Positions 18,728 to 27,306 of a stretch of DNA of 64,000 nucleotides are shown in pieces; positions within the stretch are counted from its first letter, which is position 1, and each line of letters begins with the position of its first letter. This DNA is from Butyrivibrio sp. FCS014 (GTDB taxonomy: Bacteria > Bacillota > Clostridia > Lachnospirales > Lachnospiraceae), in contig NZ_JAHA01000007.1 in the NCBI RefSeq assembly GCF_000526935.1, positions 1-64,000 of the forward strand. The letters are read 5' to 3'. The position numbers were made by a program, and so were the translations under genes. Below the pieces are notes generated by a model that was not told the origin of the DNA, searched no databases, and was given only the letters and a program-made list of their open reading frames with translations.

Positions 18728-20026
18728 ATGCTTATAAGTGAAAAAATATTTGAGCTGTTAAAGGAACAAAAGGTCAGCCAGAAGGTCTTTTCCCAAAGGA
18801 CCGGTATTCCGGAGAGCACTATAAGTGACTGGAAGCGCAAGAAACTGAATCCATCTGCAGACAAGCTTCTGGTTATCGGTAAAGTCCTTGGAGTCCCGGT
18901 AGAGGAGCTGCTTGGCGCGGATGATAATAGAGCCGGAGAGGTCGATTTTTCTTTTGCCCGGGAGGAGAAGGAGCTTATTGAGGCATTCAGGGATCTTGAG
19001 GAATCGGACAAGAGAAGGCTTGTCGCTTATGCTGTGAAACTTCTGGAACTGAAAAGTCGCTCCGAGGGTGGCGATGGGCAGAAGGAACCTGTCGTGATCG
19101 CGTTTGAGCCCGGTGAGGCAGAGGGACGAACGGAAGCGGCTGCTTCGGATGCGGATCTCCTTATTAAGAAGCAGCTTACCAGGAAGCTCAGAAGACTGGC
19201 CAGACTTTCGAGAATTACCCTTGACGAAAGCGAGCATTCTTCAGGACTCAACAGGCATCTTTTCAGATATCTTGATTATCTCGGAATCGACAAGCTTGAA
19301 TTTATCAAGGAATACCTCTCTCACCTTCAGCCCTTTATGATAGAAGAGGTCAGGTCACAGGAGAAGTTTGAGAACGCTGTCTGTGTCCTGGATGAGTGGT
19401 ACAGGATTTCCATATATATAAAGGTTGATGCCACCAGGAATGAAGAGGTTATAGTTTCATTTCATGAGAACAACAAGCGTGGCATAGCCAAGAGAAACTC
19501 ATTGTATAAAAGGCAGGAATATGTCTACGTATTTGCTGATTCAATAGGGTCGCACCTGGCCGGAACAGACAATTATTCCGTCAATCTCTTTATTATGCGC
19601 GGTGTGAAGGTATTTCCCCTGAGCGTGGCCGCAGTGAAATATGATGATGAGGGATTTCTTGTTCGTGTCACCAACATCAGTAATTCCCTTTTGGAGATTT
19701 CCAATAGATACCTGGAGGATCTGTATACGTCGGACCTGGATTTTTCGGGAATCGAATTATTCTCATCCCTTCAGCAGCTGTCCTTCACTTCCTACGGCAA
19801 TGATGTTTTTTCCAATATATCGATCATGATAGACAGTATTATTGTTCAGAAGGATGCAGGCGGAAGGCAGATTGCGGATGCTGCTCTTTGCATCTATTGC
19901 AGCAGTCTGAAACTCACGGATGCTGACAGAACAGAACTTCTTGAAACACTGAAACAGCGTTTTTCTGTTAATTCGGTTAAAGTCCTGCCCAGGATACTTG
20001 AGCGGGTGGAGCAGAATATATATTAA
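18728..20026 (+). CDS. XRE-type helix-turn-helix regulator with a large C-terminal domain of unknown function
   Basis: A 432-residue protein. Residues about 5-60 form an XRE/Cro-type DNA-binding domain (VSQKVFSQRTGIPESTISDW, then ADKLLVIGKVLGVPVEELL). A charged linker of about 90 residues follows, then a C-terminal domain of about 280 residues that I do not recognise. No membrane segment or enzyme motif is evident in it, so it may be a ligand- or protein-sensing domain. The ATG at 18728 follows GCGGAGG and is preferred over an upstream in-frame ATG at 18668 that lies within the promoter. It sits between pseG and pseF, with its own promoter and an inverted repeat over it, and pseF follows 18 bases after. 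It probably controls itself and pseF. Confidence 0.75.
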   Translation: MLISEKIFELLKEQKVSQKVFSQRTGIPESTISDWKRKKLNPSADKLLVIGKVLGVPVEELLGADDNRAGEVDFSFAREEKELIEAFRDLEESDKRRLVAYAVKLLELKSRSEGGDGQKEPVVIAFEPGEAEGRTEAAASDADLLIKKQLTRKLRRLARLSRITLDESEHSSGLNRHLFRYLDYLGIDKLEFIKEYLSHLQPFMIEEVRSQEKFENAVCVLDEWYRISIYIKVDATRNEEVIVSFHENNKRGIAKRNSLYKRQEYVYVFADSIGSHLAGTDNYSVNLFIMRGVKVFPLSVAAVKYDDEGFLVRVTNISNSLLEISNRYLEDLYTSDLDFSGIELFSSLQQLSFTSYGNDVFSNISIMIDSIIVQKDAGGRQIADAALCIYCSSLKLTDADRTELLETLKQRFSVNSVKVLPRILERVEQNIY

Positions 20027-20044
20027 GAAACAGAGGTAGATATT

Positions 20045-20734
20045 ATGAAGACATTGGCAATGATAACAGCGAGGGGCGGCAGCAAGCGCATCCCCAGAAA
20101 GAATATAAAGGATTTTAACGGCAAGCCCATTATGGCCTACTCAATAGAGGCGGCGCTGCAGTCGGGAGTTTACGACGAGGTCATGGTGTCCACTGACGAT
20201 GAGGAGATTGCAGAGATTGCAAGGAAGTATGGGGCCAAGGTGCCCTTTATGCGAAGCGAGAAGACCGCCAATGACTTTGCCACAACGGTGGATGTCATCG
20301 GGGAAGTCATCGAGGAGTATCACAAGCTTGGGCAGGACTTCGATATTTTTACCTGCATTTATCCTACGGCTCCCTTTATCACAGCGGACCGGTTAAAAGA
20401 GGCAGTGGAGACCTTGAAGGCATCGGATGCGGACTGCCTTATTCCGGTGGTAAGATTTTCCTATCCTCCCCAGAGAGCCATGGAGGTCCGCGACGGAAGG
20501 CTGGTGTTCAGACAGCCTGAGTATCTTAGCAAGAGATCACAGGACCTGACACCACATTACCATGATGCGGGTCAGTTCTACGTGGTCCGCACAGAGAGCT
20601 TCCTTAAAAATCATGCCATCATGGTGGGGGATATCCTTCCCATGGAGCTGTCGGAACTGGAAGTTCAGGACATTGATAATGAAGTGGACTGGAAACTGGC
20701 AGAGCTCAAGTACAATCTTTTGAAAGAAAATTAA
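20045..20734 (+). CDS. pseF: Pseudaminic acid cytidylyltransferase
   Basis: PseF activates pseudaminic acid with CTP to give CMP-pseudaminic acid, the donor for the glycosyltransferase. The 229-residue product has the CMP-nonulosonate synthetase fold: the nucleotide-binding motif ARGGSKRIPRKNIK (about 9-22), STDDEEIAEIA, and IYPTAPFI. The KRIPRKNIK form and the length fit PseF better than NeuA. The last substrate-binding part reads DIDNEVDWKLAELKY. AGAGG lies before the ATG. The pathway's first two enzymes, PseB (dehydratase) and PseC (aminotransferase), are not in this window. Confidence 0.88.
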   Translation: MKTLAMITARGGSKRIPRKNIKDFNGKPIMAYSIEAALQSGVYDEVMVSTDDEEIAEIARKYGAKVPFMRSEKTANDFATTVDVIGEVIEEYHKLGQDFDIFTCIYPTAPFITADRLKEAVETLKASDADCLIPVVRFSYPPQRAMEVRDGRLVFRQPEYLSKRSQDLTPHYHDAGQFYVVRTESFLKNHAIMVGDILPMELSELEVQDIDNEVDWKLAELKYNLLKEN

Positions 20735-20826
20735 AAAGAAAACACAAGATGTTGTAAAGTTTTTGAACCGGGACGCCGATATATATAAATGATAGGAATC
20801 CCCTTTTCTTAAACGGGTCTTTGGGT

Positions 20827-20832
20827 TATAAT
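20827..20832 (+). promoter_or_regulatory. Likely -10 box of the mbl-flagellar transcript
   Basis: A perfect TATAAT lies 76 bases before mbl. The matching -35 position (TTTTCT at 20804) is weak. The 174-base gap between pseF and mbl holds no other clear signal. Confidence 0.45.
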
Positions 20833-20908
20833 GTCAGATGATATTGAGACTATTAACATCCGCATTTATGCGCTTTTATAGCTAATTTGAAAGGGGTAAC
20901 CGAAGATT

Positions 20909-21901
20909 ATGCAGTTTGCAGATATTGGAATCGATCTTGGAACAGCCTCAGTTCTTGTTTATATCAAGGGCAAGGGAGTTGTTCTGAAAGAGCCATCAGT
21001 AGTGGCATACGACAGAGATACAGAGGAGATCAAGGCTATCGGAGAGGACGCAAGACTTATGCTTGGCCGTACTCCCGGCAACATCGTTGCTGTAAGGCCT
21101 CTTCGCCAGGGCGTTATCTCCAATTACAAGATTACAGAGCAGATGATGAGATACTTCATCAAGAAGGCCATCGGACGCAGAATGCTCAGAAAGCCTTTCA
21201 TCGCTGTATGTGTTCCCAGTGGAGCTACAGAGGTTGAGAAGAAGGCCGTTGAGGATGCTACAAGACTTTGCGGAGCAAGGGACGTTAAGACCATTGAGGA
21301 GCCCATTGCCGCAGCTATCGGAGCAGGAATTGATATCACAAAGCCCTGCGGAAACATGATCGTCGACATCGGCGGCGGCACCTCCGATATAGCAGTTATA
21401 TCCCTTGGCGGAACCGTTGTAAGTACCTCCGTTAAGGTTGCAGGCGATGACTTCGATGAGGCCATTGTCCGCTACATGAGAAAGAAACACAACCTCCTTA
21501 TCGGTGACAGAACCGCTGAGGATATCAAGATTAAGATCGGATCAGCTTATCCCAGAGCTGAGGATGACTATATGGATGTCCGCGGAAGAAACCTTGTAAC
21601 AGGTCTTCCCAAGACCGTAAGAGTTTCCTCAGAGGAGACCGAGGAAGCTTTGAGAGAGCCCACTTCACAGATCATCGAGGCTATCCACAGCGTTCTTGAG
21701 AACACTCCTCCCGAGCTGGCAGCTGATATCGCCGACAGAGGAATTGTCCTTACAGGCGGCGGAGCACTTCTTCGCGGACTTGAGGATCTTATCTATTCCA
21801 AGACCGGTATCAACACCATGACAGCTGAGGATCCCATGACAGCAGTTGCCATCGGAACCGGAAGATACGTTGAGTTTATCTCCGGATACAGAGAAGACTG
21901 A
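20909..21901 (+). CDS. mbl: MreB-family actin-like protein, Mbl type
   Basis: A bacterial actin that forms membrane-bound filaments guiding lateral cell-wall synthesis. The 330 residues have the actin fold: phosphate 1 loop IGIDLGTASVLVY (6-18), phosphate 2 loop MIVDIGGGTSDIAVI (about 150-164) and the adenosine motif VLTGGGALLRGL (about 276-287). Length is normal. Placement directly before two flagellar rod genes matches mbl-flhO-flhP in Bacillus, so I name it mbl. The ribosome binding site AAAGGGG lies rather far (12 bases) from the ATG. Confidence 0.88.
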   Translation: MQFADIGIDLGTASVLVYIKGKGVVLKEPSVVAYDRDTEEIKAIGEDARLMLGRTPGNIVAVRPLRQGVISNYKITEQMMRYFIKKAIGRRMLRKPFIAVCVPSGATEVEKKAVEDATRLCGARDVKTIEEPIAAAIGAGIDITKPCGNMIVDIGGGTSDIAVISLGGTVVSTSVKVAGDDFDEAIVRYMRKKHNLLIGDRTAEDIKIKIGSAYPRAEDDYMDVRGRNLVTGLPKTVRVSSEETEEALREPTSQIIEAIHSVLENTPPELAADIADRGIVLTGGGALLRGLEDLIYSKTGINTMTAEDPMTAVAIGTGRYVEFISGYRED

Positions 21902-21972
21902 TATTGGTGCACAAACATGCGCTGCTCAGGGAACGAGCAGTAGTATAGGCCAGGACGGCAAGAGGGTTTAAT

Positions 21973-22803
21973 ATGGTAAAAGGTCTTTACACTGCTTACA
22001 CAGGAATGATCAACGAGCAGCACCGAATGGATGTGCTCACCAACAACCTTGCCAATGCCAACACCAACGGATACAAGAAGGAAGGCGCTACTGCGCAGTC
22101 CTTCAGTGATCAGCTTGCGCTGAAAATTAAAGACTACACTGACGCCCCGTACACTGCCCGTGGACTGGGCGTTATTACGCCCGGGGTAAAGATCGGTGAA
22201 GGCTATGTGGACTGGTCGGAAGGTCCCATGAGAGAAACCGGAAGTACCTTTGATCTGGCAATCGGGGGATATGGCTTCTTTGGTATTGATTACACCAACA
22301 AGGCTGTCAATATCGAAAGAGAGCTCCCCGGAATCCAGAACATCATGTACACCAGGGACGGTAATTTCACACTTAATTCAGAGGGCGTTCTTGTAACTCA
22401 GGACGGCGACTTTGTTCTTTCCCAGGACGGAGGCCGTATCGAACTTGATCCAAATCTTCCCGTAGAGATCGCAATGAACGGCAATATCATACAGGACGGA
22501 GAGGTAGTTTCAACTATCGGAATATTCGACTTCGAGAAGACCACCTATCCCGATGGCAGGATCACCTACAACAACCTGCTTCACTACGGCGAGAATATGT
22601 ATATTCCCATTGACGGCGTAACCGCTCAGGAGGGAACAGGCTCAGTCTATGCAGGCTTCCTTGAGCAGTCCAATGTCTCTGTGGTAGACGAGATGGTAAA
22701 CATGATCGCGGTACAGCGTAACTACGATACCAACCAGAGAATGATCACCACTATCGACGAGACTTTGGAGATTGCAGTTCAGCAGCTTGGACGTCTTTCA
22801 TAA
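21973..22803 (+). CDS. flhO: Flagellar basal-body rod protein, FlhO/FlgF type
   Basis: A distal or proximal rod subunit of the flagellar basal body, exported by the flagellar type III apparatus. The 276 residues begin with the rod/hook N-terminal motif (LTNNLANANTNGYKKEG, about 20-36) and end with the matching C-terminal coiled-coil motif (VVDEMVNMIAVQRNYDTNQR). There is no cleavable signal peptide, as expected. AGAGGG precedes the ATG. It follows mbl by 71 bases and pairs with the next gene. Confidence 0.88.
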   Translation: MVKGLYTAYTGMINEQHRMDVLTNNLANANTNGYKKEGATAQSFSDQLALKIKDYTDAPYTARGLGVITPGVKIGEGYVDWSEGPMRETGSTFDLAIGGYGFFGIDYTNKAVNIERELPGIQNIMYTRDGNFTLNSEGVLVTQDGDFVLSQDGGRIELDPNLPVEIAMNGNIIQDGEVVSTIGIFDFEKTTYPDGRITYNNLLHYGENMYIPIDGVTAQEGTGSVYAGFLEQSNVSVVDEMVNMIAVQRNYDTNQRMITTIDETLEIAVQQLGRLS

Positions 22804-22820
22804 AATTTATAATTTTTTAA

Positions 22821-22848
22821 TAATTTAACCCCCACTGTGTGACGATAA
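22821..22848 (+). promoter_or_regulatory. Possible sigma-28 (SigD/FliA) flagellar promoter
   Basis: TAAT (22821-22824), 16 bases, then GACGATAA (22841-22848) resembles the flagellar consensus TAAA-N15-GCCGATAA with two mismatches and one base of extra spacing. It lies 84 bases before flhP, in the only gap of the flagellar run long enough for a promoter. Confidence 0.4.
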
Positions 22849-22931
22849 ATGATTAGAGAACAATATTATGTCACGGATGACGAATTGTTACAGGGACAGG
22901 GATGTGCCCCCAGGATTCTCGGAGGTGACAT

Positions 22932-23762
22932 ATGGTCAGAAGTTTATGGTCGGCAGCTACAGGCATGAACGCCCAGCAGACAAACGTTGATACTATTTCC
23001 AACAACCTTGCAAACGTTAACACCACAGGTTTCAAGGCACAGGGCGCTCAGTTCAAATCTCTTTTATATCAGGAGTTACAGACAGTAACCACAACTGCAA
23101 ACGGTGAGCCTAAGCCTACCAATTCACAGGTAGGTCTTGGCGTGCGCACATCGACCATAAATCAGTTCTTCAGTCAGGGATCTTTCCAGAACAGCGATAA
23201 CCCGGCAGCCCTTGCCCTTTCAGGCGATGGCTTCTTTGCATATCAGGCAGCCGACGGAGAGACCGTCCAGTATACCCGTAACGGAAACTTCACATGGGCT
23301 CTTACAGAAGTAGGAGGAACCGACCTTGTGCTCACAACAGCAGAAGGTAATAAAGTATTGGATGTGGGCGGCAATGAGATCGTTGTTCAGGGTAACGCGG
23401 TAGCAAGCCGTATCACCATCGGCGGTGATGGCAAGATATATTATCCCGATGGGGACGGTGTTCCTCAGCCTGTTGGAAACCTTCAGATCGGACTTTGGCA
23501 GTTCCCCAACAGGGAAGGCCTTGAGAGAGTCGGAAGTGCAGCCTGGGTTCAGAGCGCAGCCAGCGGAGAGCCTATTCTTGAGGATGGCGCTGCAGGCATC
23601 AAGCGTACCGAGATCGTTCAGGGATACCTTGAGGGCTCAAACGTAAACGTTGCAACAGAGATGGTTAACCTGATCGTTGCCCAGCGTGCTTATGAAATGA
23701 ATTCCACTGCAATCCAGACAACGGATGAGATGATGCAGACAGCTAACCAGCTTAAGAGATAA
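22932..23762 (+). CDS. flhP: Flagellar basal-body rod protein, FlhP/FlgG type
   Basis: A rod protein paralogous to its upstream neighbour and of the same length (276 residues). The N-terminus SLWSAATGMNAQQTNVDTIS continues into NNLANVNTTGFK, the classic FlgG-type signature. The C-terminus has the repeat ATEMVNLIVAQRAYEMNSTA followed by TTDEMMQTANQL. The start follows CGGAGG. It may form the distal rod. It is 22 bases upstream of the rod-binding protein gene. Confidence 0.9.
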   Translation: MVRSLWSAATGMNAQQTNVDTISNNLANVNTTGFKAQGAQFKSLLYQELQTVTTTANGEPKPTNSQVGLGVRTSTINQFFSQGSFQNSDNPAALALSGDGFFAYQAADGETVQYTRNGNFTWALTEVGGTDLVLTTAEGNKVLDVGGNEIVVQGNAVASRITIGGDGKIYYPDGDGVPQPVGNLQIGLWQFPNREGLERVGSAAWVQSAASGEPILEDGAAGIKRTEIVQGYLEGSNVNVATEMVNLIVAQRAYEMNSTAIQTTDEMMQTANQLKR

Positions 23763-23784
23763 CAGATAAACGGGGAGAGAAGTA

Positions 23785-24216
23785 ATGGCAGGACTTGACG
23801 TAAAGGGGCTTAACGCCACAGCCATAACCGAATATGCCATGCAGGAGAGCAAGAACGCCGGCGCGGCAGCTCTTTCCCAGAAGGGAAAAGAGATATCGAA
23901 GGCCTCTTCCGATGATGAACTCTGGGAAGCCTGTAAGAGCTTTGAGGCTTATTTCCTTGAGCAGATGTTCAAAGAGATGCAAAAGTCAGTAGATGCATTA
24001 AAGCCTGAGTCATCAGACAACTCCACCTCCACACTGGTGGACTTCTTCAAGGACCGGACCCTACAGGATATATGCACTACTTCGGCAGAGACACAGAGTA
24101 ACGGTTTTGCCCAGATGCTCTACGAGAACATGCGAAGAACCTATGGAATCCCCGAAGCTCCGACAGATGAAGCGGCTTCACAGGCCGCCTCGGCAGAGGC
24201 TCCCAAAGAAGTCTGA
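23785..24216 (+). CDS. Rod-binding protein, FlgJ N-terminal domain type
   Basis: A 143-residue protein made only of the rod-binding domain found at the N-terminus of FlgJ; the muramidase domain of proteobacterial FlgJ is missing, which is usual for Firmicutes versions. The signature is ACKSFEAYFLEQMFKEMQKS (about 50-69) with DFFKDRTLQDICT and GFAQMLYENMRR after it. It probably acts as a scaffold for rod assembly. GGGGAGA precedes the ATG. A strong terminator ends the flagellar transcript 27 bases later. Confidence 0.82.
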   Translation: MAGLDVKGLNATAITEYAMQESKNAGAAALSQKGKEISKASSDDELWEACKSFEAYFLEQMFKEMQKSVDALKPESSDNSTSTLVDFFKDRTLQDICTTSAETQSNGFAQMLYENMRRTYGIPEAPTDEAASQAASAEAPKEV

Positions 24217-24242
24217 CAATATGATCAAATTGTATTTTGGAT

Positions 24243-24285
24243 CGCCGAAATCTTAAGAAAATCTTAAAGATTTCGGCGGTTTTTT
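24243..24285 (+). terminator. Intrinsic terminator of the mbl-flagellar operon
   Basis: CGCCGAAATCTT (24243-24254) pairs perfectly with AAGATTTCGGCG (24267-24278) and is followed by G and six T. Confidence 0.85.
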
Positions 24286-24289
24286 CATG

Positions 24290-24295
24290 TATAAT
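24290..24295 (+). promoter_or_regulatory. TATAAT box 7 bases before recD2: possible leaderless start
   Basis: A perfect TATAAT is followed by CGGAGCT and the ATG at 24303. The GGAG in this spacer ends 2 bases before the ATG, too near to serve as a normal ribosome binding site. No good -35 is seen. Confidence 0.45.
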
Positions 24296-24302
24296 CGGAG
24301 CT

Positions 24303-26552
24303 ATGGAAAAGATAAAAGGCTACATTAAAGGTTTTAAATACAAGAATCCCGATAACGGATACGGAGTGATGAACCTGGTGACAGAGGATGATGAGATCGT
24401 CTGCACAGGTTCTTTTCGTGATGCGGATATAGGAGACACCGTTGTTCTTGAGGGCGAGTATGTTGACCATCCGGTATACGGCCCTCAGTTCAAGGCAGAT
24501 AAATGTGAAGTCACGGTTCCTGATGATGCTGCTTCCATGCAGCGCTACCTTGCCTCCGGCGCCATAAAGGGCATCAAGGAAGCCATGGCTGCAAGGATAG
24601 TCAAGCACTTCGGAGCGGATACCTTCAGGATAATCGAGGAGGATCCTACCCGCCTTACGGAGATAAAGGGTATCGGCCAGGAGAAGGCCAGAGACATTGC
24701 CCTTCAGATGGCTCAGAAGAAAGAGATGCGCCAGGCCATGATGTTCCTTCAGCAGTACGGCATCAGCAACAACCTGTCGGTGAAGATCTACAACACCTAC
24801 GGGGAGAAGATCTACGATATCTTAAGGAACAACCCCTACCGCCTTTCCGATGACATAAGCGGCGTGGGCTTTAAGACCGCCGACGAGATCGCGGAAAAGG
24901 TGGGCATAAGAGTGGACTCCGAGTACCGCATAAGAAGCGGTATCCTCTACACTTTGCTCCAGTCCACCATGGAAGGCAGCACCTATCTTCTCATGGATGA
25001 CCTGCTAAAAAAGACCATGGATGTGCTTTGCTCAAGACCGGATCAGACCATTGATCCCGAGGATATAAAGGTTCAGATCACAAACCTCATCATGGACCGA
25101 AAGCTTATCTGTAAGCACGACAATGAGGTCTATGCCGCCACCTATTACTACGAAGAGCTTAACTGCGCTGTACTTCTTGATAACCTCAACATTTCCGAGA
25201 CCATGTCCCCCGGGGAGGAAGAGGATATAAGGCAGAGGGTCCTTGACCTTGAAGAGAAAAAAGGCATCGAACTGGATGAACTCCAGAGAGAAGCGGTGAT
25301 AAAGAGTGCCTCCAACGGCATTGTGATAATAACGGGAGGTCCCGGCACAGGTAAGACCACCACCATCAACACCATTATTGCGTACTATGCCCAGATGGGG
25401 CTTGATATAATGCTGGCCGCCCCCACGGGAAGAGCAGCAAAGAGAATGACTGAGGCCACAGGGTACGAAGCCAGGACCATCCACAGGCTCCTTGAAGTGT
25501 CAGGCCAGGTCAGTGACGACGATGAAAAGGGCTTTTCCGGAGCCCGCTTTGAAAAGAACAAGGACAACCCGCTGGAGGCGGATGCCATCATCATCGACGA
25601 GATGTCCATGGTGGATATACATCTGTTCAGCGCGCTCCTGAAGGCTCTTTTGCCCGGAACCCATCTTATTCTGGTGGGAGACAGCGCGCAGCTTCCCAGC
25701 GTGGGTCCCGGCCAGGTATTGAGAGATCTCATTGAGAGCGGGCGGTTTACCACCATCTTCCTCAGGAAGATATTCAGACAGGCGGAGGAGAGCGACATCG
25801 TCATGAATGCCCACAGGATCCATGACGGACGGCAGCCGGTACTGGACAACAAGAGCCGGGATTTCTTTTTCCTGGAAAGATCCGACAGCGGCGTCATCTA
25901 CAAGCATATGATCCAGCTGATAACCCAGAAGCTTCCCGGGTATGTCGGGGCACAGCCCTATGAGATCCAAGTGCTGACTCCCATGAAGAAGGGGCCCCTG
26001 GGGGTGCAGCAGCTGAACCTTGTTCTGCAGCAGTACCTTAATCCTCCCGATGATTCCAAGAAGGAATATGCCCACGGAGACAGGATATTCCGGGTTGGGG
26101 ACAAGGTCATGCAGATAAGGAACAACTATCAGGCCCAGTGGGAGATAGTTGGGCGCTATAATATCGCCATCGACAACGGAACCGGAGTTTTCAACGGCGA
26201 TATGGGCATCGTAAAGGAGATAAACACTTACTCCCAGGAGCTGGTGGTGGAATTTGACGAGCACAGAAGGGTGAGATACCCGTTCTCGGAACTGGACGAG
26301 ATCGAGCATTCTTACGCCATAACCATACATAAGTCCCAGGGCAGCGAGTACCCTGCGGTGATAATGCCGCTCCTTGGCGGCCCCAGGATCCTGATGAACA
26401 GGAATCTTTTGTACACCGCGGTCACCAGGGCCAGAAATACGGTATGCATCCTGGGCAGCAGGCAGACTCTTCTTGACATGGTAGACAACGAAGAGCAGCT
26501 TCGCCGCTTTACGGGACTGAAGGACAGGATATCGGAAGTATTTGATGAATAG
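24303..26552 (+). CDS. recD2: RecD2-type SF1B DNA helicase
   Basis: RecD2 is a 5'-3' helicase of genome maintenance in bacteria without RecBC; it unwinds DNA at stalled forks. The 749 residues show an N-terminal beta-barrel domain, a helix-hairpin-helix part (LTEIKGIGQEKARDIA, about 116-131), Walker A GGPGTGKTTT (about 346), Walker B DEMSMVD (about 433), and motif VI-like ITIHKSQGSEYP (about 675). Length is normal for the family. The start at 24303 (MEKIKGYIKG) matches the family; frames further upstream run through the terminator. comF overlaps its 3' end by 8 bases. Confidence 0.92.
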   Translation: MEKIKGYIKGFKYKNPDNGYGVMNLVTEDDEIVCTGSFRDADIGDTVVLEGEYVDHPVYGPQFKADKCEVTVPDDAASMQRYLASGAIKGIKEAMAARIVKHFGADTFRIIEEDPTRLTEIKGIGQEKARDIALQMAQKKEMRQAMMFLQQYGISNNLSVKIYNTYGEKIYDILRNNPYRLSDDISGVGFKTADEIAEKVGIRVDSEYRIRSGILYTLLQSTMEGSTYLLMDDLLKKTMDVLCSRPDQTIDPEDIKVQITNLIMDRKLICKHDNEVYAATYYYEELNCAVLLDNLNISETMSPGEEEDIRQRVLDLEEKKGIELDELQREAVIKSASNGIVIITGGPGTGKTTTINTIIAYYAQMGLDIMLAAPTGRAAKRMTEATGYEARTIHRLLEVSGQVSDDDEKGFSGARFEKNKDNPLEADAIIIDEMSMVDIHLFSALLKALLPGTHLILVGDSAQLPSVGPGQVLRDLIESGRFTTIFLRKIFRQAEESDIVMNAHRIHDGRQPVLDNKSRDFFFLERSDSGVIYKHMIQLITQKLPGYVGAQPYEIQVLTPMKKGPLGVQQLNLVLQQYLNPPDDSKKEYAHGDRIFRVGDKVMQIRNNYQAQWEIVGRYNIAIDNGTGVFNGDMGIVKEINTYSQELVVEFDEHRRVRYPFSELDEIEHSYAITIHKSQGSEYPAVIMPLLGGPRILMNRNLLYTAVTRARNTVCILGSRQTLLDMVDNEEQLRRFTGLKDRISEVFDE

Positions 26553-27288
26553 AGTAGCAAACAGGGCTTTGGACTTCTTTTTTCCAAGGCGTTGCCCCGT
26601 CTGCGACGGAATAGTTCCGGCGCTGGAATTAAAGGACGGGATGATAAAGGCAGGAGGCTATATACACCGCCGCTGCCACAGGAAAATTGAATATATAAAG
26701 GGCAGCACCTGCGCCAAATGCGGAAAGCCCCTTTCCGGGGATATATACCGGGAGTACTGCGGGGACTGCATCAGGACAAGCCACGTCTTTGACCTTGGCA
26801 TGTCCGTGTTCAGATACAGGACCGTGGCGGGCTCCGTCTACAGGTTCAAGTACCTGGGACGCCGTGAATATGCGGACTTCTACGCACAGGCTACAAGGCG
26901 CCTTCTTGGGGAAAAGATATTGCGGCTTGGCGTGGAGGCTTTGATACCGGTTCCGATGTACCGGGACAAGGAACGGCTCCGCGGTTACAATCAGGCCTCG
27001 GTCTATGCGAAGGCTCTTTCAAAAGAGCTTGATATCCCCGCTTATGAGAACGTCATAAGGCGAGTCAGAAACACCGCTCCCATGAAGGAATTGGACGCTG
27101 CAGGGCGCCGCAATAATTTGAAAAAAGCTTTTATTATAGCGGAAAATGATGTAAAATTTAAGTGTATACTTATTATCGATGACATCTACACAACTGGAAG
27201 TACTATTGATGAGATCGCCCATGAGTTTCGGGTGGCCGGAGTGGAAAGGATTTACTTTCTGACATTGGCTATCGGGCAAACTACTTAA
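26545..27288 (+). CDS. comFC: ComF family phosphoribosyltransferase-like protein
   Basis: ComF proteins are needed for DNA uptake or processing in competence and are also widespread in non-competent bacteria. The 247 residues have an N-terminal zinc ribbon (CPVC at about 18-21, CAKCGKPL and CGDC after it) and a type I phosphoribosyltransferase domain with the PRPP loop ILIIDDIYTTGST (about 207-219). CGGAAG lies at a suitable distance from the ATG at 26545, and the start overlaps the recD2 end. The following yvyF gene reproduces the comFC-yvyF order of Bacillus. Confidence 0.88.
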   Translation: MNRVANRALDFFFPRRCPVCDGIVPALELKDGMIKAGGYIHRRCHRKIEYIKGSTCAKCGKPLSGDIYREYCGDCIRTSHVFDLGMSVFRYRTVAGSVYRFKYLGRREYADFYAQATRRLLGEKILRLGVEALIPVPMYRDKERLRGYNQASVYAKALSKELDIPAYENVIRRVRNTAPMKELDAAGRRNNLKKAFIIAENDVKFKCILIIDDIYTTGSTIDEIAHEFRVAGVERIYFLTLAIGQTT

Positions 27289-27306
27289 ATATATGGAGGT
27301 CAGCTT

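Noticed and set aside
24237..24302. In-frame extension of recD2 upstream to 24237.
   Set aside because: It would run through the flagellar terminator and adds residues not seen in RecD2.
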